The position numbers and the translations under genes were made by a program. The notes beneath the pieces were generated by a model. The model worked only from the letters and a program-made list of their open reading frames with translations. It did no database searches and was not told the origin of the DNA. A stretch of 64,000 nucleotides of DNA, from assembly GCA_002500605.1 (NCBI GenBank), contig DLRR01000019.1, forward strand, positions 62,001-126,000, written 5' to 3'. Numbering within the stretch: position 1 is the stretch's first letter; every line of letters begins with the position of its first letter. This stretch comes from Nitrospinaceae bacterium UBA7883. Lineage in GTDB: Bacteria; Nitrospinota_A; UBA7883. Shown here piece after piece: positions 34,430 through 43,113 of this stretch.

Positions 34430-35554
34430 ATGAAAAAAGTATTAATAGCAACAGCGGCAATTGTGCTAACCACTGGGATTGCATCCGTATGTTTTAATAT
34501 AACAAACACGGGGGACGTTAGTGACGCGAAAACCTACAGCGCAGGCCTAGGGAATTTAATTATCACTGTTTCGGCCACTGGGGTCATAGAACCATGGTTA
34601 TCTGTCGAGATTAAATCTAAAGCATCGGGTGAAATTCTTTCCTTCAACTTTGAGCCCGGCGATTTTGTTAGCAAAGGGCAGACTATAATCGAACTAGACC
34701 GGCGAATGGAAAAAAGAAACTTTGCCCAAAAACAAGCAGACTTGGCAGGTGCAAAAGCAGCACTTGATTCAGCTAAGGCAAAGCTGATGGAGGTGAATCT
34801 CAACCTTAAAAGAACAACTAAACTGTATAACCAGAAATTGGTTTCTGATCAGGCGCGCGATATTGCTGTGGCAGCTGAAGCTATGGCAAGGGCAAAAATT
34901 GGTGAGGTACGTGCTATTGTCGCCAAGGCAGAATTGAGTGTTGATGATGCGGAGGAGCGTGTTAGCAATACAATCGTAACGTCACCCATCGATGGAACAC
35001 TTGTTGAGAAAAGTGTGCAACGTGGTCAGATCATAACCTCTGGTATGTCGTCTGTAACTGGTGGCACAAAGCTATGCATTGTGGCTGACCTTTCACGGCT
35101 AGTTATAACTGCTATGGTGGATGAGACTGATATCGGCAGGGTAAAACCTGGGCAGGTAGCTAATGTAACCGTGGATGCTTGGCCTGACAGTATATTTAGG
35201 GGTGTGGTAAAACGCGTTCACCCAGTCGGCGAATCCAGTGAAAACATCACTGCATTTAAGGTGGAAGTAGAGGTTTCAGGAGATGATGCCCAAAAACTAA
35301 GACCAAATATGACTGCTAATGTTGACATTATCATTAAAAGTTTTAATGACGTTTTACTTATACCGGACGAGTCAATATTTAAAGATTCGAAAAGTGGAAA
35401 TAACTTCGTATATTTAATGATTGACGGAGGCCCTCAAAAACGTACTGTTGAAATTGGGCCAACTAACGGGTTCGACACTGCAATTGTTAAGGGTATAAAA
35501 TCAGGAGATATGATTTTTATTAAACCGCCTAAGATATATGATAAAGGCCGTTAA
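34430..35554 (+). CDS. MacA-like periplasmic adaptor (HlyD/RND membrane-fusion family)
   Basis: 374 residues. N-terminal membrane anchor or signal (residues about 4-24), lipoyl half-motif 'KASGEILSFNFEPGDFVSKGQTIIELD', a coiled-coil hairpin of Ala/Lys-rich heptads (about 95-165), second lipoyl half 'VTSPIDGTLVEKSVQRGQ', then beta-barrel ('VDETDIGRVKPGQVANVTVDAWP') and membrane-proximal domains. MacA-type adaptors bridge an inner-membrane MacB transporter to an outer-membrane channel. ATG 34430 chosen; a GTG two codons upstream is possible. Overlaps the ATPase gene by 17 bases, but no permease follows. Confidence 0.9.
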   Translation: MKKVLIATAAIVLTTGIASVCFNITNTGDVSDAKTYSAGLGNLIITVSATGVIEPWLSVEIKSKASGEILSFNFEPGDFVSKGQTIIELDRRMEKRNFAQKQADLAGAKAALDSAKAKLMEVNLNLKRTTKLYNQKLVSDQARDIAVAAEAMARAKIGEVRAIVAKAELSVDDAEERVSNTIVTSPIDGTLVEKSVQRGQIITSGMSSVTGGTKLCIVADLSRLVITAMVDETDIGRVKPGQVANVTVDAWPDSIFRGVVKRVHPVGESSENITAFKVEVEVSGDDAQKLRPNMTANVDIIIKSFNDVLLIPDESIFKDSKSGNNFVYLMIDGGPQKRTVEIGPTNGFDTAIVKGIKSGDMIFIKPPKIYDKGR

Positions 35555-36194
35555 CCTATGTAAAAGCTTCAGCTTGGACGGTTTCGTTGTCGAAGCGCTT
35601 AAGGGGGTTAGTTTTGTAATCGAAAAGGGATCTTACACTGCCCTGATGGGACCATCTGGCTCTGGCAAGACAACCTTAATGAACATCATAGGATGTTTAG
35701 ATACTCCAACGAGTGGTCAATATGAACTAAATGGTAGGGTTATCTCTGATCTTGATGAAGACCAGCTTTCCTCCATACGCAACAATGAAATTGGATTTAT
35801 TTTTCAAAGTTTTAATTTGATGCCACGAAACACTGTATTGGAGAATGTGTGTCTTCCTCTTTATTATAGGAAAATCAGCAACCCAATATCGTCAGCGATT
35901 GTGGCACTTAGCCGTGTTGGATTAGATCACAGAGGTGGTCATTACCCAAATCAGATATCAGGAGGTGAATCCCAAAGAGTTGCTATAGCAAGAGCAATTG
36001 TGACCGAACCATCAATAATCCTAGCCGATGAACCCACTGGCAATCTGGACACCGCTACTGGGGATCAGATAATGGGTATATTTAAGGAGCTAAACGAATT
36101 AGGGGCGACAGTACTACTGGTTACCCATGACCAAGAGATTGCCACGCACGCTTCACGAATATTACAAGTTAGGGATGGACTTCTAACTGGTTAA
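35538..36194 (+). CDS. MacB/LolD-type ABC ATPase without adjacent permease
   Basis: 218 residues. Walker A 'GPSGSGKTT', 'FIFQSFNLMPRNTVLENV', signature 'ISGGESQR', Walker B 'IILADEPTGNLD' and 'VTHDQEIA' are complete. In the usual three-gene system an FtsX-like MacB permease follows; here the gene ends and the next gene is on the other strand. The partner must be elsewhere (for instance an FtsX protein from another locus) or has been lost. Confidence 0.92.
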   Translation: MIKAVNLCKSFSLDGFVVEALKGVSFVIEKGSYTALMGPSGSGKTTLMNIIGCLDTPTSGQYELNGRVISDLDEDQLSSIRNNEIGFIFQSFNLMPRNTVLENVCLPLYYRKISNPISSAIVALSRVGLDHRGGHYPNQISGGESQRVAIARAIVTEPSIILADEPTGNLDTATGDQIMGIFKELNELGATVLLVTHDQEIATHASRILQVRDGLLTG

Positions 36195-36242
36195 AATAAT
36201 AATCAGCAAAGTAGCCCCATGGCATTATTTGGACTATTTTTT

Positions 36243-36425
36243 CTAGCATTTTGACAACTTAGCCAACTTAGCCACTTTTTGAGCTGTTTTGCGCGAGTAA
36301 TATGCGCATGCCCCTTTCTTTTTATCTGGTTCCACCCCTGCTGATTTCAGCGCCTCTTTAAATTTTTTTTCTGGTACACTCAATTCCTTTGCCCATTTTC
36401 CTGCACTCAACAGTTCATCTGACAT
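36243..36425 (-). CDS. Small basic protein with HTH-like pattern, unknown function
   Basis: 60 residues, Lys-rich. 'LLSAGKWAKELSVPEKKFKEALKSAGVEPDKKKGACAYYSRKTAQKVAKL' reads as helix-turn-helix-wing in the style of MerR/excisionase-like small DNA-binding domains, including a Tyr-Tyr beta hairpin and two cysteines. I do not recognise a named family. It is divergent from gap, whose promoter lies 68-95 bases from its start, so it could act on that region; this is only positional. Confidence 0.55.
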   Translation of the reverse strand: MSDELLSAGKWAKELSVPEKKFKEALKSAGVEPDKKKGACAYYSRKTAQKVAKLAKLSKC

Positions 36426-36492
36426 AAACCATACTCCTAATAGTGATAATTTTATGCGGCAGATATTGAAGATAATTATAACTTCATATCCG

Positions 36493-36520
36493 TTGACTTA
36501 AAACTGTAAAAGTTTATACT
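36493..36520 (+). promoter_or_regulatory. Sigma-70 promoter of the gap-pgk cluster
   Basis: TTGACT (36493-36498) and TATACT (36515-36520), each 5 of 6 consensus bases, with a 16-base spacer. Transcription would start about 36 bases before the GTG start of gap. Confidence 0.65.
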
Positions 36521-36563
36521 TATTGCCTCTTACCTTAAGAAAACTATGCAAGGAGAGTCAGCA

Positions 36564-37574
36564 GTGCCTATCAGGGTTGGTATCAACGGTTTTGGGAGGA
36601 TTGGTCGCAATTTGTTTCGTGCTAGTTTGGGCCACGATGACCTAGATATTGTATCCATTAATGATATTACTGATTCTTACACTCTATCCCATTTACTAAA
36701 ATACGACTCCACATTTGGAGTAATGAAAGAAGACATATCCGCTAGTGACGGATCTCTCAATGTAGGGGGAAAAAAAATAATAATAACGACCGAGCGTGAT
36801 CCAAGTAACATACCTTGGGGAAAGCTTGACGTTGATGTTGTGGTTGAGTCTACAGGTCTTTTTACAAAACGTAAAGATGCACAAAAACATATAGAAGCTG
36901 GCGCGCGGAAAGTAGTTATCTCTGCCCCTGCGGATGGAGCAGACATTACTATAGTGTTAGGTGTTAACGAGGAAAAGTACAACCCAAAAACCCACCAAGT
37001 GATATCCAATGCTTCGTGTACCACCAATTGCTTGGCACCCTTAATTAAAGTCATTAAAGATGAGTTTGGGATAGTAAACGGGTTTATGACAACCATCCAT
37101 AGCTACACCAGTGATCAGGCACTCTTAGACTCTCCACATAAAGATCTCAGGAGGGCTCGTTCTGCTGGTGTCTCCATGATACCAACATCCACTGGTGCAG
37201 CTGAAGCCGTAACCTTGGTTATACCAGAACTTAAGGGTAAGCTTGATGGGTTAGCCGTTCGGGTGCCAACCACAAATGTTTCACTGATCGACTTGACTTG
37301 CATTTTGGAAAAAGATACCAGCGTTGAAAATGTGAACAAGGCAGTTAAAAAAGCTTCAAATGCCAGCCTGAAAGGAATATTAGAGTACTGTGATAAACCT
37401 TTGGTTTCAATTGATTTTTGTGGTAATCCAGCGTCTTCAATCTTTGATTCTTTAGCAACACGTGTTATTGACGGTAGTACCGCCAATATGATGAGCTGGT
37501 ACGATAACGAATGGGGCTATTCATCTCGAGTACGAGACCTGGTAAAGTTAATTGCTACAAAGGAAATGCAATAG
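36564..37574 (+). CDS. gap: Glyceraldehyde-3-phosphate dehydrogenase
   Basis: 336 residues. Oxidises glyceraldehyde 3-phosphate with NAD+ and phosphate. 'RVGINGFGRIGRN' is the Rossmann start, 'SNASCTTNCLAP' holds catalytic Cys152, His179 lies in 'TTIHSYT', and 'WYDNEWGYSSRV' closes the protein. 'SINDITD' after beta-2 suits NAD. An ATG 18 bases upstream is in frame, but AAGGAGAG (36550-36557) then falls inside the reading frame with six bases to the GTG, so the GTG is the true start (beginning MPIRVGING). Heads a cluster with pgk, osmC and tpiA. Confidence 0.97.
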   Translation: MPIRVGINGFGRIGRNLFRASLGHDDLDIVSINDITDSYTLSHLLKYDSTFGVMKEDISASDGSLNVGGKKIIITTERDPSNIPWGKLDVDVVVESTGLFTKRKDAQKHIEAGARKVVISAPADGADITIVLGVNEEKYNPKTHQVISNASCTTNCLAPLIKVIKDEFGIVNGFMTTIHSYTSDQALLDSPHKDLRRARSAGVSMIPTSTGAAEAVTLVIPELKGKLDGLAVRVPTTNVSLIDLTCILEKDTSVENVNKAVKKASNASLKGILEYCDKPLVSIDFCGNPASSIFDSLATRVIDGSTANMMSWYDNEWGYSSRVRDLVKLIATKEMQ

Positions 37575-37581
37575 AATTGGT

Positions 37582-37653
37582 ACTGTTCACAGAGAGTACA
37601 AAAAAGAAAACATGATCTAAAAGAACCGAGAAATCTTTCACCATGTGAACAGT
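37582..37653. repeat. Long-range inverted repeat between gap and pgk
   Basis: ACTGTTCACA (37582-37591) and TGTGAACAGT (37644-37653) are perfect 10-bp complements separated by 52 bases, and two further G-T pairs could extend the stem. They fill the gap between the gap stop and the pgk ribosome site. It could be an mRNA processing or stability hairpin, or two half-sites of an operator. Confidence 0.6.
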
Positions 37654-37668
37654 GTAGTGTGGGGTGCT

Positions 37669-38871
37669 ATGAACAAGTTGTCCATCAATGATGTAGACTT
37701 GAATGGGAAAAAGGTTTTCATCCGCGTTGATTTTAACGTTCCTCTTCATCATGGAGAGGTTGCTGATGTCTCGAGAATAAAAGCAGCGCTTCCCACCATT
37801 CACAGAGCTATTAATTCTGGTGCTAAAATAATTGTCGCTTCACACCTTGGTAGCCCAAATGGCGAGATAAAAGAAGAGCTATCACTCAGTCAAGTGGTTG
37901 GAACCTTCAGTAGCCTGCTAGGCAAATCGGTTGATTTCTGTGAAGATTGTGTCGGCGAGAAAGCAAATTTAGCGGTAGCTAAGTTAAATGAAGGTGATGT
38001 TCTGCTGCTAGAGAATCTCAGATTTCATAAAGAAGAAACTGATAATAATAAAGAATTCTCTAAAAAGCTAGGCTCACTTTGTGATATTTATATAAATGAC
38101 GCATTTGGGGTTGCTCATAGAGCACACGCCTCCACAGTTGGTATAGCAGCTTTTGTGGAGCAATCTGCATGCGGTTACCTAATAAAAAGAGAAATAGAAT
38201 GCTATAGTAAATTTGTTAATAACCCCAAACGGCCAATGGTTGCAATTCTTGGTGGAGCAAAAGTATCGACTAAAATAGGCGTGATTAATAGCCTAATTGA
38301 TAAATGTGAGACAATATTGATAGGCGGTGTTATGACCTTTACTTTTTTGCGGTATATGGGGTTCGATACTGGCCAAAACCGTGTTGAAAATAGCATGGTT
38401 GAAAAGGCGGGGAACTTAATGAAAAAAGCCCGTGACAAAGGTGTGGCTTTGCACGTTCCAATTGATTTTATTGTTGCTGACGAAATCACTGACTATGCAA
38501 AAACAAATGTGGTCACACGTAACGAATTGGGCAGTGGAAAAATTTCACCCGACATAGGCCCAGACACGATAACACTCTATATCACAGCGCTAAAGGAAGC
38601 AAAAACCGTTATTTGGAACGGCCCTATGGGTGTTTTTGAAAAAAAACCATTCGCAAATGGCACTAACTCTTTAGTAAATTTCTTGGCTAATTCCAATGCC
38701 TTGACGGTGATTGGAGGCGGAGACAGTGTGACTGCTGTAAACAAGCTAGGAGCAAGTGACAAGATGAACTATATGTCCACTGGCGGTGGGGCATTTCTCA
38801 AGCTCACTGAAGATGTGGAGTTGCCAGGGATAGCAGCACTAACAGATAGCAAGACGACACGTGCTATATAG
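37669..38871 (+). CDS. pgk: Phosphoglycerate kinase
   Basis: 400 residues from the chosen ATG. Makes ATP from 1,3-bisphosphoglycerate. 'KVFIRVDFNVPL' holds the Arg/Asp/Asn of the substrate site, 'AILGGAKVSTKI' and 'WNGPMGVFE' the nucleotide site, 'TGGGAFLKL' the C-terminal hinge. The motif usually written SHLGRP reads 'SHLGSP' here, with Ser62 in place of a substrate-binding Arg. GTGGGG lies four to five bases before ATG 37669; an in-frame GTG eight codons upstream falls inside the inverted repeat and is less likely. Confidence 0.96.
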   Translation: MNKLSINDVDLNGKKVFIRVDFNVPLHHGEVADVSRIKAALPTIHRAINSGAKIIVASHLGSPNGEIKEELSLSQVVGTFSSLLGKSVDFCEDCVGEKANLAVAKLNEGDVLLLENLRFHKEETDNNKEFSKKLGSLCDIYINDAFGVAHRAHASTVGIAAFVEQSACGYLIKREIECYSKFVNNPKRPMVAILGGAKVSTKIGVINSLIDKCETILIGGVMTFTFLRYMGFDTGQNRVENSMVEKAGNLMKKARDKGVALHVPIDFIVADEITDYAKTNVVTRNELGSGKISPDIGPDTITLYITALKEAKTVIWNGPMGVFEKKPFANGTNSLVNFLANSNALTVIGGGDSVTAVNKLGASDKMNYMSTGGGAFLKLTEDVELPGIAALTDSKTTRAI

Positions 38872-38926
38872 TATGGGGATCAATTGCCACGCTGCAAAAA
38901 TATTATTAATCATCACGGAGACGTAA

Positions 38927-39499
38927 GTGGATAAAGGTAAGCTAGCCACAATTTTGAAAAACACGAAAACTGCCATAATTAAAGATCCATCTAAAGCGAA
39001 GGCAGTTTATCGTGTAAGAGTGGAATCAGCTGGTGGTGTGAAAAGTGTGGTCACCGCCCAAAGCTCAAACCCGATGACATTCGATGAAGCAGCAGGCCCA
39101 AATTTAGGTCTTGGTTGTTCTTTAGAACACGATGGACACGAAGTAGGAATGGTGCCTGGTGAAATGTACCTGGCCTCAATTGGAAGCTGCCTAGTTACCG
39201 GGATTAAGGTTTTTGCAGATACGAAAGGGCTAGAGATAGAAAAAGCTACTGTCGATGTAACAGGTTTTGCTGACTTAAAGGGGGTGCTAGGCATAGACCA
39301 GTCGGTTCGTATTGGGTATGAAAAAGTTGAATATAAGGTGGCTATTCTATGCGATGGTGAGTTGGATAAAATAGAGGAACTGATTGCCACAGCCGACAAA
39401 TACAGCCCGATTCTAGATTTAGCCCGCAAGGGCACAGATGTCGTGGGCTCATATTATGTCAACGGTAAAGCGATGGAATTAACTCAAAATCTAACCTGA
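38927..39499 (+). CDS. OsmC-family protein
   Basis: 190 residues with GTG start (GGAG eight bases before). 'PGEMYLASIGSCLVTGIKVFADTKGLEIEKATVDVTG' is the OsmC/Ohr core, with the reactive Cys of 'GSC'. The second cysteine typical of peroxidatic members ('RCPVH' region) is not visible near the C-terminus, so hydroperoxidase activity is uncertain. It sits inside the glycolytic cluster between pgk and tpiA and is probably co-transcribed. Confidence 0.85.
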   Translation: MDKGKLATILKNTKTAIIKDPSKAKAVYRVRVESAGGVKSVVTAQSSNPMTFDEAAGPNLGLGCSLEHDGHEVGMVPGEMYLASIGSCLVTGIKVFADTKGLEIEKATVDVTGFADLKGVLGIDQSVRIGYEKVEYKVAILCDGELDKIEELIATADKYSPILDLARKGTDVVGSYYVNGKAMELTQNLT

Positions 39500-39525
39500 A
39501 TTAATAACCAGCAATAATCTCAATA

Positions 39526-40305
39526 ATGTGTACATTAACCAGAAAACTTCTAATTGCTGGGAATTGGAAGCTTAATAATACGATAGTGCAATCTGCTGAG
39601 CTTGTAAAAGACCTGCTCAAAATAAACTGTGAAACACATAAAATTGATATTGTTGTTGCTCCAACATTTACTGCCATAAAAGTGGTGAATGACCTTCTTT
39701 CTAAATCTTCTATTAAAGTAGCGGCCCAAAATGCGCACTGGGAAGAGAATGGTGCTTTTACAGGTGAAGTGTCGCCTCAAATGGTTAAAGAGGTAGGTGG
39801 ACAGTGGGTAATTATAGGTCACTCAGAGAGAAGACAGTTTTTTGGTGAGGTGGAAGAAACGGTTAATAAAAAAGTAGCCGCATGTATTAAGTCAGATCTT
39901 AAAGTGATTTTATGCATTGGCGAGTCTTTAGAAGAGAGGCAATCTGGAAATACATTCGATGTACTAGACAGACAGTTGTTGGGAGGATTGGTAGGTCTTG
40001 ATGATAATGATATGGCCTCCATTGTCATTGCATATGAGCCAATTTGGGCAATAGGAACTGGAAACACTGCAAGTAGCGAACAAGCGGAAGAAGTCCACTG
40101 TTATATAAGGGAAAAGCTGATAGGAATGTATAATCAGTCGGTTGCAGATCTTACCCGTATACTTTATGGCGGTTCGGTTAAACCGAATAATGCTGGAGAG
40201 CTGTTGTCCAAACCAAATGTGGATGGTGCTTTGGTTGGTGGGGCAAGCCTTTTAGCATCCGACTTTTGTAAGATCATCGATGCCGCACTAGAGAGTATAA
40301 ATTAA
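39526..40305 (+). CDS. tpiA: Triosephosphate isomerase
   Basis: 259 residues. Lys15 in 'AGNWKLN', His99 in 'IIGHSERR', and Glu171 in 'AYEPIWAIGTG' are the catalytic set; 'YGGSVKPNN' and 'GALVGGASL' bind phosphate. The usual Met of GNWKMN is Leu. It lies 26 bases after osmC and ends the gap-pgk-osmC-tpiA run. A short hairpin begins at its stop codon. Confidence 0.97.
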   Translation: MCTLTRKLLIAGNWKLNNTIVQSAELVKDLLKINCETHKIDIVVAPTFTAIKVVNDLLSKSSIKVAAQNAHWEENGAFTGEVSPQMVKEVGGQWVIIGHSERRQFFGEVEETVNKKVAACIKSDLKVILCIGESLEERQSGNTFDVLDRQLLGGLVGLDDNDMASIVIAYEPIWAIGTGNTASSEQAEEVHCYIREKLIGMYNQSVADLTRILYGGSVKPNNAGELLSKPNVDGALVGGASLLASDFCKIIDAALESIN

Positions 40306-40330
40306 ATACTTATTGGATAAGTATTCTCTT
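40305..40330 (+). terminator. Candidate terminator after tpiA
   Basis: AATACTTAT-TGG-ATAAGTATT (40305-40325), a perfect 9-bp stem with a 3-base loop starting in the tpiA stop codon, followed by CTCTT. The stem is AT-rich and the T-run poor, so termination may be partial; the rpsT promoter lies just downstream. Confidence 0.45.
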
Positions 40331-40348
40331 TGAGTTGAACATTTGATG

Positions 40349-40377
40349 TTGACGTGTAGGCACTAGCTATAGATAAT
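40349..40377 (+). promoter_or_regulatory. Sigma-70 promoter of rpsT
   Basis: TTGACG (40349-40354) and GATAAT (40372-40377), each 5 of 6 consensus bases, 17-base spacer. The leader to rpsT would be about 92 bases and contains a small TAGAG/CTCTA hairpin. Confidence 0.6.
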
Positions 40378-40475
40378 TGCTGACTTATCACGGTTTCTCT
40401 CTGATTTAGAGGAATAACTCTAATTCTCAATTAACCGTTAATTTAGCTTAGTAACTAATAACATTGAGGTGACAG

Positions 40476-40739
40476 GTGCCAAATCATAAGTCCGCAATTA
40501 AGCGGGTTCGGCAAAACAAGGTACGCAAAGCAAAAAACTTTTCTGTTCGATCTTCATATAGAACAGCCATGAAAAAAGTTCGCGAGGCAGTTGTATCTGG
40601 ATCAAAGGAAACCGCTTTGGGCGAGCTAAAACTTGCAACAAAAATGCTTGATTCTGCTGCCAGCAAGGGAGTAATACACGTCAACAATGCTGCGCGCCAT
40701 GTTTCACGACTTACAAAACAGGTAAATTCATTACCGTGA
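40476..40739 (+). CDS. rpsT: Ribosomal protein S20
   Basis: 87 residues, highly basic. 'MPNHKSAIKRVRQNKVRKAKNFSVRS' is the S20 N-terminus and 'GVIHVNNAARHVSRLTKQV' the C-terminal helix ('K.A.H.N.AAR..SRL'). Binds 16S rRNA early in 30S assembly. GTG start with GAGG six bases before. Convergent with holA, a common arrangement. Confidence 0.96.
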   Translation: MPNHKSAIKRVRQNKVRKAKNFSVRSSYRTAMKKVREAVVSGSKETALGELKLATKMLDSAASKGVIHVNNAARHVSRLTKQVNSLP

Positions 40740-40843
40740 CTCCATGAAAATATTTTGGTTGAGAGTCAAGTAAGGTGATAAAACATTGCTAAAAAGCTAA
40801 ATCACAAACCGCGTTTTTACCTGATAAACTCTCCATAGCAACG

Positions 40844-41902
40844 TTACCTAAGCAGAGCTTTAACAAGCAATGAGTTAAGTGCAATTTCTGGTGCCATACT
40901 TGATTTCATTATAGTTACCGAAGTTTCCAGTACGATGGCAAGTGCATGCTTGGTTTGTCTGGTGGTCCAGTTTTTTTCATTCGCCCAGGCTTCGCGCACC
41001 ATAAATGGTGGTTCGCCAAGTTTATTTGCAAAGGATTCCTGTCCTAATCTCATCTTTTTAGCTTCGACCGCAGCAGCCAACCTGTTTAATTCAATTGTAA
41101 TTGTTTTTAATATGACCTGGGCAGGAACCCCAGAATCCAATAATGATGCCAACGTTAATTGGGCAGCGGATAAGTCTTTTTGGCCAAATGCTCGTGTTAG
41201 ATCCCATATCTTTTCAGTCTTGTTATCGCCAACTGTTGATTCGACATCATCAGTAGTTACCATTTTGGAGTCTCCTACATAACAGGCAAGTTTTACGACT
41301 TCGCCATCTAGCCGATCAATGTCGTCGCTGCATAGCTCGATTAAAGCTTTGGCGGCATCCTGATCAATGCTTTTATCTAGAGTCCTGAACCTTGTTGTTA
41401 GCCAGTTAGTGAGCCCCTGACCTGTCAACTTAGCTAATTTAATGCTTTGGGCAAATTCCAAAAGGGGACGTGAAAATTCAGATCTCTCAAATGCGGCGAG
41501 AGTTCGATTATCACCTTTTCCTGGTGAGAGTAATATCAAAAGGACACTATTGGAATTGGGATTTTGGCAATACTCTGCCATTCTGTTACCTAGTTTATTG
41601 TCAATTGACTTTAATGGGCCCACCCAGACAAGTTTTTTCCCACCGAAGATCGACATTGTATTCAATTGAGCTATTACGTCAGAAAACTCAGTTTCTTCCG
41701 GTGGACTGGAGCCAATTTGTTGATATCTAAAGTAGTTTTCTACTCCACCGAAATGTGGTAATAATGCATTCTTTAGCAGTAAAGCGGCATCCTTTACCCG
41801 CCTTTCTTCAGGTCCATAAATGAAATAAACAGGAGAGAACTCTCCCGTTTCAGCAATATTTTTAATAGCACCTTTAAAAGCACCTGTAGAAAATGTTGTC
41901 AT
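40844..41902 (-). CDS. holA: DNA polymerase III delta subunit
   Basis: 352 residues from the ATG. Delta opens the sliding clamp within the clamp loader. 'PVYFIYGPEERRVKDAALLLK' is the N-terminal AAA-like opening, 'FGGKKLVWV' the region near the clamp-contact helix, 'KLTGQGLTNWL' and 'DIDRLDGEVVKLACYVG' the middle, and the C-terminal collar domain follows. ATG 41902 preferred over a TTG three codons upstream; it lies nine bases after the phosphoesterase stop. Last gene of the rib-nusB operon. Confidence 0.9.
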   Translation of the reverse strand: MTTFSTGAFKGAIKNIAETGEFSPVYFIYGPEERRVKDAALLLKNALLPHFGGVENYFRYQQIGSSPPEETEFSDVIAQLNTMSIFGGKKLVWVGPLKSIDNKLGNRMAEYCQNPNSNSVLLILLSPGKGDNRTLAAFERSEFSRPLLEFAQSIKLAKLTGQGLTNWLTTRFRTLDKSIDQDAAKALIELCSDDIDRLDGEVVKLACYVGDSKMVTTDDVESTVGDNKTEKIWDLTRAFGQKDLSAAQLTLASLLDSGVPAQVILKTITIELNRLAAAVEAKKMRLGQESFANKLGEPPFMVREAWANEKNWTTRQTKHALAIVLETSVTIMKSSMAPEIALNSLLVKALLR

Positions 41903-41911
41903 TGTTAACAA

Positions 41912-42640
41912 CTAATGCCCTTTGGCTAGGCGTTTTACTAAATAATCGGGTAACCCAGCTAGTTGCATTTTCTCCTGGACTTTAACGATGTCATAATTAA
42001 CTCGTCTGTATTCAACAGAATACTCCTCATCGTCATAAATTACCCATGAGGAGCTAGGGTTATTATCTCTTGGTTGGCCGATAGAGCCGACATTTACTAT
42101 ATATTTTTTCCCTTTCTCCATAATAAGTTTTCTAGGGTTCAAAGCTCTACTGGCTTTACAATTGGCTAGTTCTATAATAACTGGGATGTGGGTATGCCCG
42201 ATAAAACAAATATTTTGCTTAATAAATGGGTAGTTAGCTGCTGCCTCTTCTTTAGTGATTATATAATGCCATTCTCTTGGGTTGCTTGGCGACGAATGGG
42301 CTAATTGAAACCCGTGAAATGTGCAGGTTGATTGCGTACTTTTGAGAAAGTCTTTTAAATCACCACGCAGAATGTTTTTTGTCCAGTCTAATGCTTTTTT
42401 AGCTAGACGGTTGAAATTACTTGGATTTGTTTTTCCAACAACGGCCCAATCATGATTACCACCAAGTGTCAATTCTGTCGACCGCAAAAGAAGATCTAAA
42501 CACTCGTTAGGATTTGGTCCATACCCTACAACATCGCCTAAAGAAAGTATTTGATCACAATCAAACTTGTCTATATCAGCTAAAACCTGTTCGAGAGCTT
42601 CCAAGTTTGAGTGAATATCTGAGATTAATGCATACCGCAT
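41912..42640 (-). CDS. Metallophosphoesterase (calcineurin-like, YfcE/MJ0936 class)
   Basis: 242 residues. 'ALISDIHSN' , 'SLGDVVGYGPNPNECL', 'LGGNHDWAV' and 'FIGHTHIP' are the dinuclear metal motifs; 'NVGSIGQPRDNN' is typical of this subfamily of diadenosine-tetraphosphatase-like enzymes. The actual substrate is unknown. Encoded 11 bases after nusB and nine before holA. Confidence 0.92.
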   Translation of the reverse strand: MRYALISDIHSNLEALEQVLADIDKFDCDQILSLGDVVGYGPNPNECLDLLLRSTELTLGGNHDWAVVGKTNPSNFNRLAKKALDWTKNILRGDLKDFLKSTQSTCTFHGFQLAHSSPSNPREWHYIITKEEAAANYPFIKQNICFIGHTHIPVIIELANCKASRALNPRKLIMEKGKKYIVNVGSIGQPRDNNPSSSWVIYDDEEYSVEYRRVNYDIVKVQEKMQLAGLPDYLVKRLAKGH

Positions 42641-42651
42641 AAATAACTACA

Positions 42652-43083
42652 TCAGATTGTTGGGCGCTGTTTGGTTCCGTTGCCTTGGTTACTGAGTCGA
42701 TCCAAAGTAGCGTTGACAAGTTTGGCAGAGTCAGGCCCGCAGTAAATTTTGGCCAATTCTATTGCTTCATCAATGATAACCGCATTAGGAGTGTCCAAAC
42801 TTTGTGATATTTCGTAATAACCAAGCCTAAGTATTGCCCTTTCCATGTATCCAAGTCTGTCGAGGTCCCAGTTCTTCAGTGTTTCTTCCAAGGTGGCATC
42901 TATCATCACCTTATTATTTAGAACTCCCATAGCAAGTGTAGTGCAAAACTGCATGGTGTCTGATTTTGATGGGTTTTCTGTGAAATATTCACCTATCAGC
43001 TTTTCAAACTCAGTTTCTGCTGTAATATCGGTAGTGTAGAGGATCTTGATGGCTGCCTCGCGCCCATTGCGTCTAGTTCCCAT
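42652..43083 (-). CDS. nusB: Transcription antitermination factor NusB
   Basis: 143 residues, all-helical. 'RRNGREAAIKILYTTDI' is the NusB N-terminal RNA-binding helix, 'LGYMERAILRLGYYEI' and 'VIIDEAIELAKIYCGPDSAKLVNATLDRL' the conserved C-terminal half. Works with NusE on boxA RNA of rRNA operons. Follows ribH by 30 bases, the usual rib-nusB linkage. Confidence 0.95.
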   Translation of the reverse strand: MGTRRNGREAAIKILYTTDITAETEFEKLIGEYFTENPSKSDTMQFCTTLAMGVLNNKVMIDATLEETLKNWDLDRLGYMERAILRLGYYEISQSLDTPNAVIIDEAIELAKIYCGPDSAKLVNATLDRLSNQGNGTKQRPTI

Positions 43084-43113
43084 TTGCAGTTTCCTCTATC
43101 CCTATACAGCAGC

